In this document: piece by piece, positions 24,947 to 36,317 of the stretch
How positions within the stretch are numbered: the first letter of the stretch is position 1
Layout of the letters: each line of letters opens with the position of its first letter
Source: Elgaria multicarinata webbii
Taxonomy: Eukaryota > Chordata > Lepidosauria > Squamata > Anguidae
Direction: 5' to 3'
DNA: 64,000 bases
Assembly (NCBI RefSeq): GCF_023053635.1
Contig: NC_086172.1
Span: 14,227,501-14,291,500, forward strand
Position numbers and translations under genes: made by a program
Notes under the pieces: model-generated
Databases searched by the model: none
The model's input: the letters and a program-made list of their open reading frames with translations, nothing else
Told to the model about the DNA's origin: nothing

Positions 24947-25530
24947 ATTTCTAATCAAATGTAAAATAGACGGCTATAAATGCAAAGCATGGATTTGTTG
25001 CTTGAAAACTGGGCGATTCCCAATCCAACTTTCCCGGCTGTTTTTCAACTTGGCCCCCTCATCTTCCTGGGATGGGGCCGCGGGCTTTGTAATGATTTGA
25101 TGTGCAGATGTAAGTGAAATTTATTGTAACAACAAATATAAGGATGTCAAAGCCCAGCGCTGGATTAAAGCAGGCAGCCAAAGGGGGGAAGTGTATTAAT
25201 TTCAAACAGCATCAGAGGCCAGTGTCTATTAGCGCGAGCTATTCTTCAGGCCCCCCCATCAGAATTAATCATTGGGAGTTAATTTGAAGCGCAGACAAGT
25301 TGCTGTTAATTTAGTGCGGGGAGGCTGGGATGGAATAAAAAGCTGAGGTGCCGGCCAAGCCTCTTGGGTCTCATTAATCAGCGAGCTGAGACGGCCTGGC
25401 TTGATTACAATTTGCAAAAAAATTCATTAGAGCTGGGGCGATTGACAATTTTTCTCTCTGCCTGTGATCTGACTCATTAGGCAGCCAAATGAAAGCCGTG
25501 ATGGTGATGATGACAGCCATCAACCCCCCT
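24340..25530. promoter_or_regulatory. Candidate conserved enhancer block 3' of GBX2
   Basis: A repeat-poor stretch about 3 kb beyond GBX2 with balanced composition and many homeodomain-type ATTA cores. Between 24840 and 25500 these include GAATTATC, ACAATTAGC, ATTAATTTC, AGAATTAATCATTGG, GTTAATTTG, CTCATTAATCAG, TTGATTACAATTT and TTCATTAGAG. The lack of mobile elements in an otherwise repeat-laden window suggests constraint. It contains one (CT)n run at 24915-24943. Function is inferred; no cross-species alignment was possible here. Confidence 0.4.
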
Positions 25531-26485
25531 CGCTTGTTTATCTTCCTGGCTTCTGCCTCTGCCTTGGTGGCTCCCACTCCAGGGCTTCTCCTGACCCTGC
25601 CTGGATGCAGCCCTACGCCCCCCCCCATGCCGCCCCCCCATGCCGCCCTGCCCGGTCCGTTCAGATCATTGTCTGAGGAGGGGAAAGAGCCGCGCGCCAC
25701 CCCCACCCCACGCACATCCAGACAGGTTTCCTTCGTTCCTCGCCATTTGGGGGGGGGGGAATTCTTTCCTTGGTTCGGAGGTGTTTGTGTAAGGGGTGGG
25801 GGGTCGCCTGTATCTTTTGCAAAGGGGCAAACGGACAACGCTCAGGGCCTTTGGGGGCGGCTGCTTCAGCTCAAGAGAGCTGCCAAAACAGGCGAGGGAC
25901 TCCGACCCGTCGCCCTGCCCCAGAAGGGCCATCGGCGGCTGACTTCTTTCTGTAAGACACGAAGCCTTTAGGGTGAAGTTTAACGCTGACCTCTGAGCAC
26001 CCCTTAGGCGGCTCTGAAGCCTCCCCTGCCCGCAGCGCAACATGGGCTTTTTAGTTCGGGAATCCCCCCTCCCTCACGTGGAAGCGGCCTCTTTCCGTGT
26101 AAACGCGGAGAGCGCTGGGCTCGTGGGAAGCGATGCACACGCGTCGGCTCGGTCAGCTCGAAGCCTGCTCGGCCGCAACGCCGGGATGCGGACCCAGGAG
26201 CAAGCCGCGTCTCCACGCCTGGCTCGGCGGCCGCCGGGTCCCCGGCCCACAGCGGCGCCATTCGCTCCGGGCCCACCGACCTACGGGGGCGGCGGGCCAG
26301 CCGGCTTCCCCTCCGAAGGCAGGTCCGCCTGGGACGGCCACGCGCCGCACAGGCCAGGGGTCGGAGCGGGGCCCTTTCCGCCAGCTGACGCGCCTTGAAA
26401 AGCCAGAAAGCACCATTTTTGGAAGCCAGGCTTGTCAGACTACCTACGGAGAGACGATGGATATTTTATTTATTACTTATTATCA

Positions 26486-26530
26486 TTATTATTATTATTA
26501 TTATTATTAGTAGTAGTAGTAGTAGTAGTA
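26486..26530. repeat. (ATT)n(AGT)n microsatellite inside the CpG domain
   Basis: ATT repeats change to AGT repeats at about 26509. It is an isolated AT-rich pocket in very GC-rich surroundings. Confidence 0.95.
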
Positions 26531-27989
26531 TCACTGCTACAACGGTAAAAGGCATCTTAAGGGATGAGAACTGCGCGGGCGAGGCGATGCCGCCGGTTCG
26601 GCCGAGGCTGCGCGCGAGGCACCCCCAGACCGCTCCGACGCAATTCTGAGCCTTGCAAAAAGATTTCGTGTAACTGATCAATTTATGCCGATATTGGGAT
26701 GGGCCTCCTGCAGCACTTGAGATGTTCCCTGGAGCTTGAATTCGCCCCGACGGTTCTCTCAAGGCACCAGGCTGCCATAATCTACCCCCGTCTTCACAGT
26801 TCCGAGTTATTTTTTTTAGCGAACTTTAATCGGAGCTTTGGTGCATTAACGCGGGGTTTTAAACGGTTTGGACTCGCCTGCCTCGTTGTTAGGAGTCGCA
26901 CTGCGGTCCGTTCGCAGACCCGTCGTGGAAACGCTTTGGCGCTCTCCCACCCGCCTCGTTAAAATGATGGGATTTTTGTTTGTTCGTTTTTGGTTTGGGG
27001 GGAGGGTTTGGGGCGGCGGCGGCGGCGGCCGCGGTTCTCCAGCAAAATGCGCCACTTCCTATCATCCCATTCGGATGGTTCGTGCAACCCCTTCCCCGGT
27101 TTAAGAGTGGGCCGGCTGTATTTGTCAAGCTCTCTGCAAGGGCGAAGCCGGCTGGCATCGCGCCTGGGGGGCCGGGGGGGCTGGCTTCGCCGCCGCAGCA
27201 GGCCGCCGGGGCCCCGCGGGGCTTCTTGGGCCCGCCCGTGTGGCTCCGCCGCTTTTCCGCGCAGCCGGCGCCCCCCTGGCCCAGCTCAGGCTGCCAGCCT
27301 CGGTTTCCTCTGGAACGGGCCCTCGCCCGAGAAACCGACCGGTCCAACCCGCTCCGCTGCCCCGCCAAGCCCCAAGTCGTTTCGTTTGGATCTCAAGCGC
27401 CCAACGAGCGAGCCGTTGGCCGGATAAGCCTGGATCGCGACTCCCCCGGCCCTGCGAGCTGGCGAGGCCGCGGCCTCCTGCGAGCTCCGAGGTGGGCGAG
27501 TGCTCAGGCAGCCGCCGGCTCGAGGAGCGCGTTGCCTTCTCCCGGGAACTCGGCCGCCTCCTCTCTTCCCAAGCGCCCTCCTTAGAGGAGACCCCACCAG
27601 CCGGGGCGCTTGCGCTGCTGTCAGGCGCGCCCCTTCGGCCCCACGCCCTTTGCTACCCAGGGGGGGCCGAGGGGCTCCCCTAATCCTCGCTCAGCCTCCC
27701 AGCCCGGGCCCAGGCGAGGGGGAGCGAGGGGGAGGGAACCCCCCCCCCCCCGATCAGCCCGGCCCGAGCCTGCCGCTCCAGCTTCTGGGCGCCGCGTTCT
27801 GGGCTCCACCGCGGGTTGCCGCGCTGCCTGTCCGCTTCTTGCCGCGGGACTCGAACCGCTTCGGCCTGCGCGCAGGGCTCCTCCCTGCCCGGCGAGCCGC
27901 TGCCTCCTCTCGGCCGTTCCCGGCAGCGCCCGAGGCCGACGGGCGCTCGCGCGGTGCACAGAACAGCCGCTCAGCCGAGCCACGCGTGT

Positions 27990-28825
27990 CTTTTCCCCCT
28001 CTTTTTCAGTTTTTTATTCACAACATCACTGTTTTTTTGTTTCGTTTTCATAACTTAAGAAAAAAAGTAAAGTACATTTGAAATAAATTAATTCAACACA
28101 ATAGGAGGGAAAGTCGTGCGTTTAAAAACACAAAAACCAAAACGAAACATGGCTTGGAAGCGGCAAACCCAGTCAACGGAAGGCCTTTTAAGGAGAAGAA
28201 AAACAGAAAAAAAGGAAGCGGGGGGGGTTGGGAGGGGGGCGCCGGATGCGCCTGAAGAAGCCTCCTTGACTCAGCCACACACCCCCGGAGGAGGGCGGGC
28301 GGGAGGCAGGCAGGGAGGAGGGGAGAAAAGGAAGAAGGAAGCGGCAGCCAAGGATGAAGCTGGTCGTTTTCTCCCCCCTTTTCTCTCTCCAAAGAAACGG
28401 GGCTGGGGTGGGGGAAACAACCCCAAAAGACGGGGCGGGGGGTGCGATTGAAAGGGGCTGCAGCTCTCGACTAGTAGATGTACTTCTGGAATGTCAGACT
28501 TCGCGTCGCCGCTCGTTTGGTCCTGTCACAGTCAAAACACTGCAGCTGAGATCCAGCGCGTTATATACAAAGTTCGGACAGTCTAATAAATATGGAAAGC
28601 GTCTCTTCCAGGCTCTGGCGACTCCCGCTCTGAAACACGACGCGCGTTTCCGGGCTGATAGTTTGTGACCGCCGCCTGGCTTCGCTCTGCTCCCGGGGAA
28701 GTCCAGCGTCACCGCGTGAGCGCCCGGGGGACGGAGCCCTGCGTTGGGCCGGGTGGGGGGCAGCCCTTCCTCGGGGGGCCCAAGGCGGCCCGGGGCGGGG
28801 GGCCGGGATTCGCCCCCTCCCCCCG
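27990..28825 (-). other. GBX2: GBX2 3' untranslated region (putative)
   Basis: The stretch from the GBX2 stop to just past the first good AATAAA on the minus strand is about 830 nt. The stop-proximal half is GC-rich. The distal part (28010-28140) turns AT-rich with runs of A and T, as expected of a transcript end. The boundary is inferred from the poly(A) signal only. Confidence 0.55.
28013..28018 (-). terminator. GBX2: Candidate GBX2 poly(A) signal AATAAA
   Basis: TTTATT on the plus strand is AATAAA on the minus strand, about 810 nt past the GBX2 stop. It is the only canonical signal I saw between the stop and the CpG-rich sequence beyond. Cleavage would be expected 10-30 nt further, near 27990-28003. 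Confidence 0.5.
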
Positions 28826-29352
28826 TCAGGGCCTGGCCTGCTCCAGCTGCTGATGCTGACTCCTGATGGCGAACCGGCTGACGTGGACGGGGATCGGCAC
28901 CACGATCTTGGGGTTCCGGGAGGGCTCGCCGGTCTTGGAGTTGGCGTTGCCCGCTTTCACGCGTTTCCACTTGGCCCGCCGGTTCTGGAACCAGATCTTG
29001 ACCTGCACTTCGCTGAGCTTGAGGGCGTGCGCGATCTGGGAGCGCTCGGTGAGCGACAGGTACTTCTTGCAGTGGAACTCCTTCTCGAGCTCCAGCAGCT
29101 GCTCGCTGGTGAAGGCCGTCCGCCGCCGCCGGTTCTTGCCCGTGGCGGTGGTGCTGCTGGGGTTGGCCGCGCTCGGGCCGCCCTCCTCCAGGCCGTTGCT
29201 CGAGTCGTCCTCCTTGTGCGCCGCCTGGCCGCCGGGCAGGTTGTCGTCGGAGCTGTAGTCGAGGTCGCTGTCCATGGAGAAGCTCTCCTCTTTGCCCTTG
29301 GCCTCGTCCTCCGCCTTGGCGTCCTCCTTCCCCGGCGCTCCTCGGACGGCCC
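28826..29352 (-). CDS. GBX2: GBX2 exon 2 (homeodomain and C-terminus, residues 174-348)
   Basis: The exon opens with GAVRG, continues through the acidic linker containing [20 protein letters not shown], and then carries a complete homeodomain at residues 247-306 (28955-29134). The arginine-rich N-terminal arm is NRRRRTAF, and the recognition helix reads [15 protein letters not shown] with W48, F49, Q50, N51 and R53 all present, so DNA binding to TAATTA-type sites is expected. The C-terminal tail [18 protein letters not shown] and the ending QQLEQARP distinguish GBX2 from GBX1: after the homeodomain the tail is [15 protein letters not shown], where GBX1 differs, and the chain ends EQARP with no glycine. 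The stop is TGA at 28826-28828. There is no frame break. Most changes from mammals lie in the acidic linker just before the homeodomain. Confidence 0.97.
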
Positions 29353-30673
29353 CTGCGGGAAAGGCAAAGAGAGCGCCTGGCGTTAGTGGCCTCCGCCGGC
29401 CGCAGCGCCGCGCCCGCGTCTCCGCCTCCTCCGAGCTCTCTTCCGAGGCCGGGACCGGAGGGGCTCGGGGAAGCGCTCGCCTGGGGGTCTCGGATGGGGA
29501 CTTGCAGGCCAGCAGAACGAAGGACGCGTCAGGTGTGTTTGCGCGTGTGTGTGGGGACGGGGGGAGTGCTGTTGCTTCGGAGTAATGCAACACCCGGATC
29601 CTTCAGCGGATTTCGGGGATCGTCTTGTGGCAGCCTAAAGACCAAGGGCGTTAATAGGTGGCCGTAACCTTTCGTGGCAGAGCTCACGGCCTCGGACCTT
29701 TGAAGGCCAAGAAGGCCTTTCTGTTCCACCAAAGCGCATAACTTTGTTGCGTCTTTACGGAGCCACAAGACCCTTCGCTGTTTTCGCGAGAGTCACCTGT
29801 AATGTGCCAGGAGAGTCTGAAGCTTGTTTGGGCCCTCCGACTGCCAAACTGACAGCACGCAAGACGGGAGGCAAGCGGGGCCTGCAGATCCGCCCGGGTG
29901 CTGCAGCGTTTCCCAGCCCAAGAACGGCCACGGCCGCCGCCGCCGCTTTTTAAAGCGTGGGCCTCCATAGGGCAACTGGCCCTGGCAAAGGGTGTCAGAC
30001 CCACCCGCTTTGGAGAGGTTAGGGCAAGCCGCTCCTTGTGAACGACCCAAGCCTCTTCACAAGCCCCTTCTAATTACAAGCAATGAGACGATTAGGAGGG
30101 GCGACGCCTCCGCCCCCTGATCTTCTGCTTAACATATTCTCCGCCCCCACCTCGCCGCCCCGCCGAGCAACTCGGCCAACTCTTGGGTGAACAGCCGTTT
30201 ACGCAAGAGGTGCCAAATTTTGACAACCATCTTGCCGGAATGTTTGTTTGTCTGTGTCCCCCCCCCCCCCCCTTGAGAAACCTTCAACGCCAGAACCGTT
30301 CCCAGTCGCATCCAAAGTATTTCAACCAACCGAGGAAAGGGACCAGAAGGGAGCCCCCCCCCGTTTCCTCGCTCCTGTAGCGGGCCTTGCCGAAGCTTCG
30401 GCGTGTTGCTCCTGCGAACACGAGCCGCCTCGGGCGCGGATATGGAAAGGTGCGTTAGAAGGGCTTCCCACAAACGCGAGCCCCTTTCCTGTCCGGGAGT
30501 TTTTGTGGCTGGAATCCCCCCTCCTCTGTAAGCCCACCATGGTCCGGCGCCAAGAATGCCCCCCGCCCCCCCGCCGGCCCTTGGCTTCCTCAGCCAGGCT
30601 AGCTCCGGGGCCAGGCGGGCCGGCGGCCTGCTCCCTTCGCCGGAGAGGGGGGTTCGTCCGGCTGTGTACTCAC
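29353..30673 (-). other. GBX2: GBX2 intron 1
   Basis: A 1.32 kb intron between a GTGAGT donor (minus strand, starting at 30673) and a pyrimidine-rich acceptor ending CCCGCAG at 29353. It is GC-rich near both exons and holds a poly-C tract near 30260. No transposon or second coding segment was recognised. Confidence 0.9.
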
Positions 30674-31193
30674 CGAGGGTGGCCTGCGCCGCGTCGGAAG
30701 CCGAGAAGGCCAGCAGCGAGCCCTCCTTGGCCAGGAACGCCTTGCCGTCTTCGGCCTCCGGCTGGATGCTGTCCGCCTTGTCGAAGCCGCCCGGGAGCGG
30801 CTGCGGGGCAAACTTCCGGGCCGCCTCCTGGTGCTGCGCCGAGGCCGCGAAGGTGCCGGGCAGGGTGGCCATGAGGGTGGAGGTGAGCGCCATGCCCTGC
30901 GCCAGGCTGGAGCAGAAGCTGCTGGGCAGGCTGGGGATCTGGTGGTGGTGGTGGTGCGGGTGCGAGGGCGGCAGCGGCGGCCCCTGGGGCAAGGCGGGCG
31001 GCGGCGGCGGGGGCGGCGGCGGCGGCGGCAGCACCACCGGCCGGTAGGGCATGAACATCGGGTAGCCCGTGTAGACGAAGTGGCCCGGGCTGGGCTGGGG
31101 CGGGCTGCCGATGAGCGAGTCGATGCTGAAGGCGGTGCTGCTTCCCAGAGGGCGCGGCATCATCATGAGCGAGGGCTGGAACGCCGCACTCAT
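30674..31193 (-). CDS. GBX2: GBX2 exon 1 (N-terminal half, residues 1-173)
   Basis: This exon encodes the start of GBX2. The chosen ATG (31191-31193) gives MSAAFQPSLMMM, the conserved vertebrate GBX2 N-terminus. An eh1-like repressor motif FSIDSLIG lies at residues 22-29; in this family it recruits Groucho/TLE corepressors. It is followed by the conserved stretch around PGHFVYTGYPMFMPYRP, an 11-proline run at residues 56-66 (encoded by a CCG-rich tract), a HPHHHHH histidine run near residues 78-84 and SSLAQGMALTSTLMATLP. The donor is CTCG|GTGAGT at 30674/30673, leaving one base of a split glycine codon. The frame stays open for about 300 codons upstream of this ATG because the island is GC-rich, but that upstream peptide is low-complexity (A/P/R/G) and resembles nothing in GBX2, so it is not used. 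The bases before the ATG (GCCTCT) are a weak initiation context, so start choice rests on conservation. Confidence 0.96.
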
Positions 31194-34100
31194 AGAGGCG
31201 CTGCGGGCCGGGGGCGCGCGCAACACCACCAGCTGGACGGGGCGGCGGGGCAGCCTCAGGGCCGGGCGCGGGCCGGGGCCGGGGCCGGCCAGGGGCGGCG
31301 GCGGCGGCAGCAGCGCGCGCGAGGGGCGGGCGGGGGGCGGCAGCGGCGGCGGCAGGCGAGCGGCGCGGGCTTTCCCTGGCCGCGGCCGGGAGGCATCGGG
31401 GCGGGCTGCCCGGCGCTGCGATCCGCTCCTCGGCAGGGGCCTGCGCGCCTTGCCGTCTGCGGCCGTCCGGGCGGGCTGCCTCGCCGCGTCCCTCGCGCGC
31501 TGCCCCGCCGGCGGGGTCCCTCCGAGAGCCGGGCGCCGCCGAGGTCCCCCTGCCTGCCTGCCCGCCCGCCCGCCCGCCTGCCTGCCTCTCGCGCTCGCGC
31601 TCTCCCTCCCCGGCGCCGGCAGTGCCTTTGAATCGCGCTCTTCCTTCTCATTCACATTTTGCCAGCCTTGGAACCTTCCCTGGCGCACGTGGGCGCCTTT
31701 CTCTCTCGCCATTGGCCGGCGAGTGCGGGGGAGAGGGGGAGGGGAGGGGAGGGGGCGCCCGGCGGAGTGTTCCGAGAAGAAGCAGGCGATCCAGGCCTTG
31801 GCCCCGCCCTCGGCCCCGCCCCCGCCCCCTCCTCCTCGCGCGGAAGAGAAGCCAGCCCAAGGAGGGCGACGGGGGCCCAACGGGGGAGCCCCCCGGAGCG
31901 GCCTCGGCAGCCCCGCTTGGCGGAAGGCGCTCGGCTCATTTGAGCGCGCGCAGAGGGAACCCCCCCTGCAGGCCCTGGGCGCCCCATTTGGCCTCGGCCC
32001 TGGGTCCTTGCTCAGCGGAGCCGCACGCGCCGGGGGTCCTGGGCAGGAGGGGGCAGCGGCAGGCGCCCCCCCTCGAGTCTGCGCCAGTCCCCACACCCCC
32101 CCTGGGGGCCCGTGCCCAGGGCCCTCGCTCCCTCCGCCCTCCCCCCTCCGCCTTCCTTCTCTGCGAGCCAGAACTTGCTGAGCATCACTCCGGGCAAGCG
32201 GCCTCTCTTCTGGGAACAGGGGAAGGGGACGGGGCGCGGGTGCGAGCGGTGTAAGGCCTGGTCAGGATGACCGCCAGGAGCAGATAAAGCCCCCCCTTTC
32301 CTGTTGTGTCCTCCCCCCCCCCTTTTCTTATTTCCTTCACTGGTTGTGACGGTGGTGGAGGTGATTGCGAGGATAGGGAGGTGTTCAACCAGAGGCCAAG
32401 GCGGTGCCCTGGAAAGGGCAGCTTTTGGGGTACATCCCGCTGCGCAAACCCTGGGTGGCTCCTCCGCCGTGGCCCCGGAGCACGTGGTGCCTTCCTCGGA
32501 AACGCTGCACTCGATCCGTCCTTTCCGGCGCCACGTTCGGAACGCGCCTCTTCCACCCGCCCTTGCCCGGCCCCCGTCGGTCCCAATCCTAGCCGCAAAC
32601 TTCCCCGAGCACTTGAGATTCGCGGGCCGCTCTCTAACGTCGCGTCCCGAGCGCGCGGGCCCGGCCTCCCCCGGCCACGACGGCAGCGCTCCTGGCCCTT
32701 CGCCCGCCTGCCCCGCGGACCTTCGACGCCTGGAGTGTTTCGGGGATTCAGGGGAAAGAGGTCAGGATCAGCCGGACCCTTACGAACCGTCCGCGCGGGC
32801 GCTGTGTAAACGGCCTTTCGCAGGCACGAAGTTTGAGAGGGAGAGAGAGGCGTTGCAGCAGCGATCCCTCGAACCCGGCCCTCCTGCTTTCTCGGTTCAG
32901 ATTTAACGACCGCGCCTGGACAGAATCTCTTTTTGGAGGCCGCTAACAAGATAACGATCAGAGAGAAATGGGGGCCGTTTCACGGGTAATGGGAACGCGT
33001 AGTTAATTGGAAAATAAAGACCCATCGATATTTATGAATGTATCGACCCAGCCCTTTGTCGACCCAGCCCCCCTCTCTCGCGCGCCCCTCTCCCTCGCCT
33101 CCACCTGCACGCCCTCTCCTGACGCCCCCGCACCAAGCGCGGAACACCCGCGGCCCAGCCCACCGGCCGAGGGCCAAGGCCGCCCCAGGCCCGCTCGCAG
33201 CCCTTGCCAGCGCAAGAGCCCAGGCGGAGAGGGGCGCGGGGCTCTGGGCTGAACGGCTTGGGCGGGCTGGACAGGGCCCCCCGGGGGACAGCCAGCCTTC
33301 GGACGCGGGGCGGTGGAAGCCCCCGAGCCTCTCCCAAGCGGCTGCCTTTCCATGCAAACGCCCGGTTTCGCGGAGAACAAACTCTCCCGTGGCAAAGATC
33401 GGGCGCATCCGAGCGAGGGGGCATTTTCTCGGGGGAAGAATGCCGAGGCGCCTGGAGCATGCCCGGGGCCTCGCTTTGCCCCCCCACCCCCACCCCACCA
33501 GCCCTGAAAAGAGGCCCTTCTGGTTTCGCTTCCTCCGGGATGGGGCCGCTCAGAATTCGCGCCTCTGTGGGTCGCAGAAGCCTGGTTCGGTGGAGCTGCT
33601 GGAGAGACACCCACTTCCCCGGCCGGGACCCGGGCCTGGGCTTTCGCCACGCGAGGCTTCCCTGCTTAGAAAACGAGCGGACCGGCGAGCTCGTGGTATC
33701 AAGAAGATCCCAGCAGTGGTTTGTCACGATTAACCAAAATCGATCCCAGACACCTTCAAAACTATCTGCAGTGCGTTTAGCGTTGGAGAACTGCAGCTCA
33801 TAAAAGCCGTCTCGTGTCTCCCCGTCCACTCCCGGGAGAGATTGATGGCCCGAGCCGGGGTGGCGGTGGGGGAGGCCGGGCGGCCCCGGCGCGTCCGTCT
33901 GGCTCCAGGAGCCCCCGCGGAGCAGCGCGGCTGGTTCCTGAGGCCGAGGGGGCGCGTGGGCCGTCGCGCCTTGCTGCGCCCCTTGGCGCTGGGCCCAAGG
34001 CGCCCCAGCCGAGGCCTCGCGCGCTCTCCCCGGCCTGGGCGCTGGAGCCCTCGCGGCCCGGGCGCGCAGCGCGGCTAGAGACGCCGTCGGGGTCCCCCGT

Positions 34101-34300
34101 GCCCCCGGCAGGTGCAAGGGGCGGCGGAGGGCGGCCACCCCGGCTTTGCTTCCGGGAAAGGGGGCGCGCCGCCCGCCGACGAGGCTGCAGCTGCCGGGAC
34201 TCCGGCGCGGCTCCCCGGGAGCCCCTCTGCCCGCGCGAAGGGCGCCTCTCCCCGCGAGGCAGCTCCGCGCCTGCCCGGGGAGCGGGAGGGGGCTGGCTTC
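31194..34300 (-). promoter_or_regulatory. GBX2: GBX2 upstream region (promoter and 5' UTR lie here)
   Basis: CpG-dense upstream sequence with no obvious TATA box close to the coding start. An AT-richer pocket at 32900-33080 carries GATAACGAT, TTAATTGG and a partly symmetrical ATCGAT..ATCGA stretch around TATTTATGAATG. A second pocket at 33690-33800 contains GATTAACC and CATAAAA. These are candidate proximal regulatory sites. The transcription start cannot be fixed without transcript data. Confidence 0.5.
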
Positions 34301-34600
34301 TCGGCGGTTATTAATTAGCATTAATTGCCAGGCTCTTGAGAGTGGACGGAGCGTTCCATCATTCAGGCAGCTCTTGGCTGCCGGCTGAATGCTCTCGGCG
34401 AGATGCTCTTTTGAGGAGCCGGGCGAGGACAGCTTTCCCCCGTCCAAGTTGGTCTGAAAGTGCCCGGGGTGAGTTTCACAAAGGGGCTCTTGTACAAAGC
34501 CCCCTCCCCAGCCCATCAGATACACCAATTTGCGCGGAGCAAAAGCCAATGCAGCCCCATCTCCTCTCGCTGGCTCTTTTAAAGAGGCAAACTATTTTAT
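34300..34600. promoter_or_regulatory. TAATTA-rich candidate regulatory block upstream of GBX2
   Basis: Directly at the edge of the CpG domain, two close homeodomain-type sites (GTTATTAATTAGC and CATTAATTGCC, 34308-34329) are followed by non-repetitive sequence with no transposon. About 3.1 kb upstream of the GBX2 start codon. Candidate binding region for homeodomain factors, possibly GBX2 itself; inference only. Confidence 0.35.
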
Positions 34601-35116
34601 TCACGCTTTAAAGGGCGGGGGTGGGGAGGGGAGAGAGAGAGAGAGAGAAAGAAAGGAAATGCCGAAATTCCCCCCAAGTAGACTCTATGTGGGCAACTTT
34701 AAGTGTGAAGCCAGCCCCCCTCGCTCGGCTTTGAAACGGCTTCTGCAATTATGTCAAAGAGTCATTCACTAACACGGCAGAATTAAAAGGGATCGAGTCT
34801 GCTCCCTTTTCACGGGCAGGCCTCTCGTGTTTGGCTTTTCAAAGCCCTTCCAACACGACGTCTTTCTTGAGGACAAAAGGCAGGACGGGCGGGGGGGGGA
34901 AGGGGGGCAAACTTGTAAATTGAACGTCAAGGGAACTTTTAAACAATTTAGAGCCCATAAATAATGATAAAGGGACCTGGCAAAAAGGCAGACCCATTCA
35001 ATTAATAGAGATTCCCATGCAAAGATCAAGTGGTTTATTAAAGGGCAATAAGAAAAATAAAGAAGAGGGATTGACTCGCATTCCTCAAGCTTGGAAATTT
35101 ATATATATGACGATGT

Positions 35117-35121
<5 letters not shown>
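34601..35121. other. Non-repetitive AT-rich sequence upstream of GBX2
   Basis: No transposon. Contains CCATAAATAATGATAAAGGG, TTCAATTAATAGAG and GTGGTTTATTAAAGG, possibly part of a regulatory block; no stronger support. Confidence 0.35.

Positions 35122-35211
<90 letters not shown>
35122..35211. repeat. (AT)n(GT)n compound microsatellite
   Basis: About 20 AT units followed by about 24 GT units, 90 bp. AT part is self-complementary and may extrude; likely length-polymorphic. Confidence 0.97.
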
Positions 35212-35212
<1 letters not shown>

Positions 35213-36317
35213 CTTATATACAAAGCTGGTTTTCTTTAAAGACTCCGCAGTGAAGCAAGTCAAATAAGCTTTTTCGTCATTTTTTCCCCAAACACAAATT
35301 AAATAGAATTTATTTTTCAAATAGATGTGAGGCTGCGTTGTTGGGATTGCTTTTTTCTTCTTGTTTGCGGTTCGGAATTTGTTGCTTTGCATCCAATTAG
35401 ATCTGTTTAAGACGCTTTCTTTAAACTTTCGGACTTAAAAATCGAGTTTTAAACCTTTGGAATTATATGTTAAGTATTTTAAGACTTTCGTATTACCCTT
35501 ACCTCTTTAAGAGTGCACCGGACACTCCGAATATAAGGGCGTTTTGAGACTCCGTCTGTCCCCTTTTCCGTCTCTCTCTCTCTCTCTCCCCCCCCCCCTT
35601 CTCATTTGAGATTCAGATTATGCGGTGGCTTTGATTCTGACTCCTTGACAACCCCACCACCACCACCCTTCTCTTAAATTTGAGCCTGGATTTCTCCTTT
35701 GGCATTTCACTAATGGCTGGGGTGGAGTTGTCAGATAACAGATTAGGGAGTGACCATTTCGAGCAATGGATCACTCTGCCTGGTTTGTCCCCTCCCCCCC
35801 CCGGGCTCCCCCCCCCTTTTTATTTTCTTCTCAAACCTGACTGGCGCATTATGGCGATGGTGATAATTTACAAAGCACCTCAAAGATTTAGGCGTTGAAC
35901 AATCATTTAAAATCTCTCTCTCCAATGTGCGCAACAAGAAGCAGGGGGCGGGGGGGGGCTTCGAGGGATGAACTGGAAAGCGAAGCCTTCGAGACCTGAC
36001 TCTGAACGGAGACCTCCAGGGCTCCCTGGGCGCCCTGGCCGCTGCCCGCGCCTGCCCCGCAATCCACGACCCAAGGAAACGTGTCGGTTTATGGGAGCGA
36101 CCTGCGGAGTGGCGGAGCGCCGGCGAGGATGGTCCTGGGCCGGGCAGGCGGCCTTGCCTTGGGGCCGGCCGTGCTGGGCAAGGAGGGGAAGGGCGAAGGC
36201 GCAGAGGGCGGCCGCGCGGAGCGCCTGTGTGAGGCTTTGTCTTCGCTGTGGAAGCAGCTTAAACAAGCAATGGATGCAGTCCCTTTCCCCGTCCAGGCTG
36301 ATGATTGATTGGTTTGA

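Larger units (their letters stand above)
27990..31193 (-). other. GBX2: GBX2 gene, two coding exons with 3' UTR
   Basis: Gene-level entry. The coding sequence is complement(join(28826..29352, 30674..31193)), 1047 nt including the stop, giving 348 residues, the length of the mammalian protein. The single intron (29353-30673) has a GTGAGT donor and a CCCGCAG acceptor and falls in phase 1, as known for GBX genes. GBX2 is a nuclear homeodomain factor that represses Otx2 and positions the midbrain-hindbrain organiser. The 5' end of the transcript cannot be placed from sequence; the upstream region is a TATA-less, CpG-rich stretch. The gene is GC-rich throughout and contains no recognisable transposon, unlike its flanks. 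It looks intact, with no stop or frameshift. Confidence 0.95.
26050..34300. other. Very large GC/CpG-rich domain covering GBX2
   Basis: More than 8 kb of GC-rich, CpG-dense sequence containing GBX2 and roughly 2-3 kb on each side. CpGs are frequent by eye throughout 26.1-28.0, 28.6-29.5 and 30.5-34.3 kb, with short AT-rich gaps (26.4-26.55, 28.0-28.15). Long overlapping open frames in all phases here are a by-product of base composition. Such multi-kilobase islands are typical of Polycomb-regulated developmental genes; that regulatory reading is inference. Confidence 0.8.

Noticed and set aside
26980-28081. Several long overlapping open frames (150-200 residues) in the CpG domain next to GBX2
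   Set aside because: They are A/P/R/G-rich in all frames and both strands, have no domains and reflect GC-rich composition.
33032-34549. A 505-residue minus-strand open frame upstream of GBX2
   Set aside because: Low-complexity peptide with overlapping equally long frames on the other strand; no recognisable domain or splice context.
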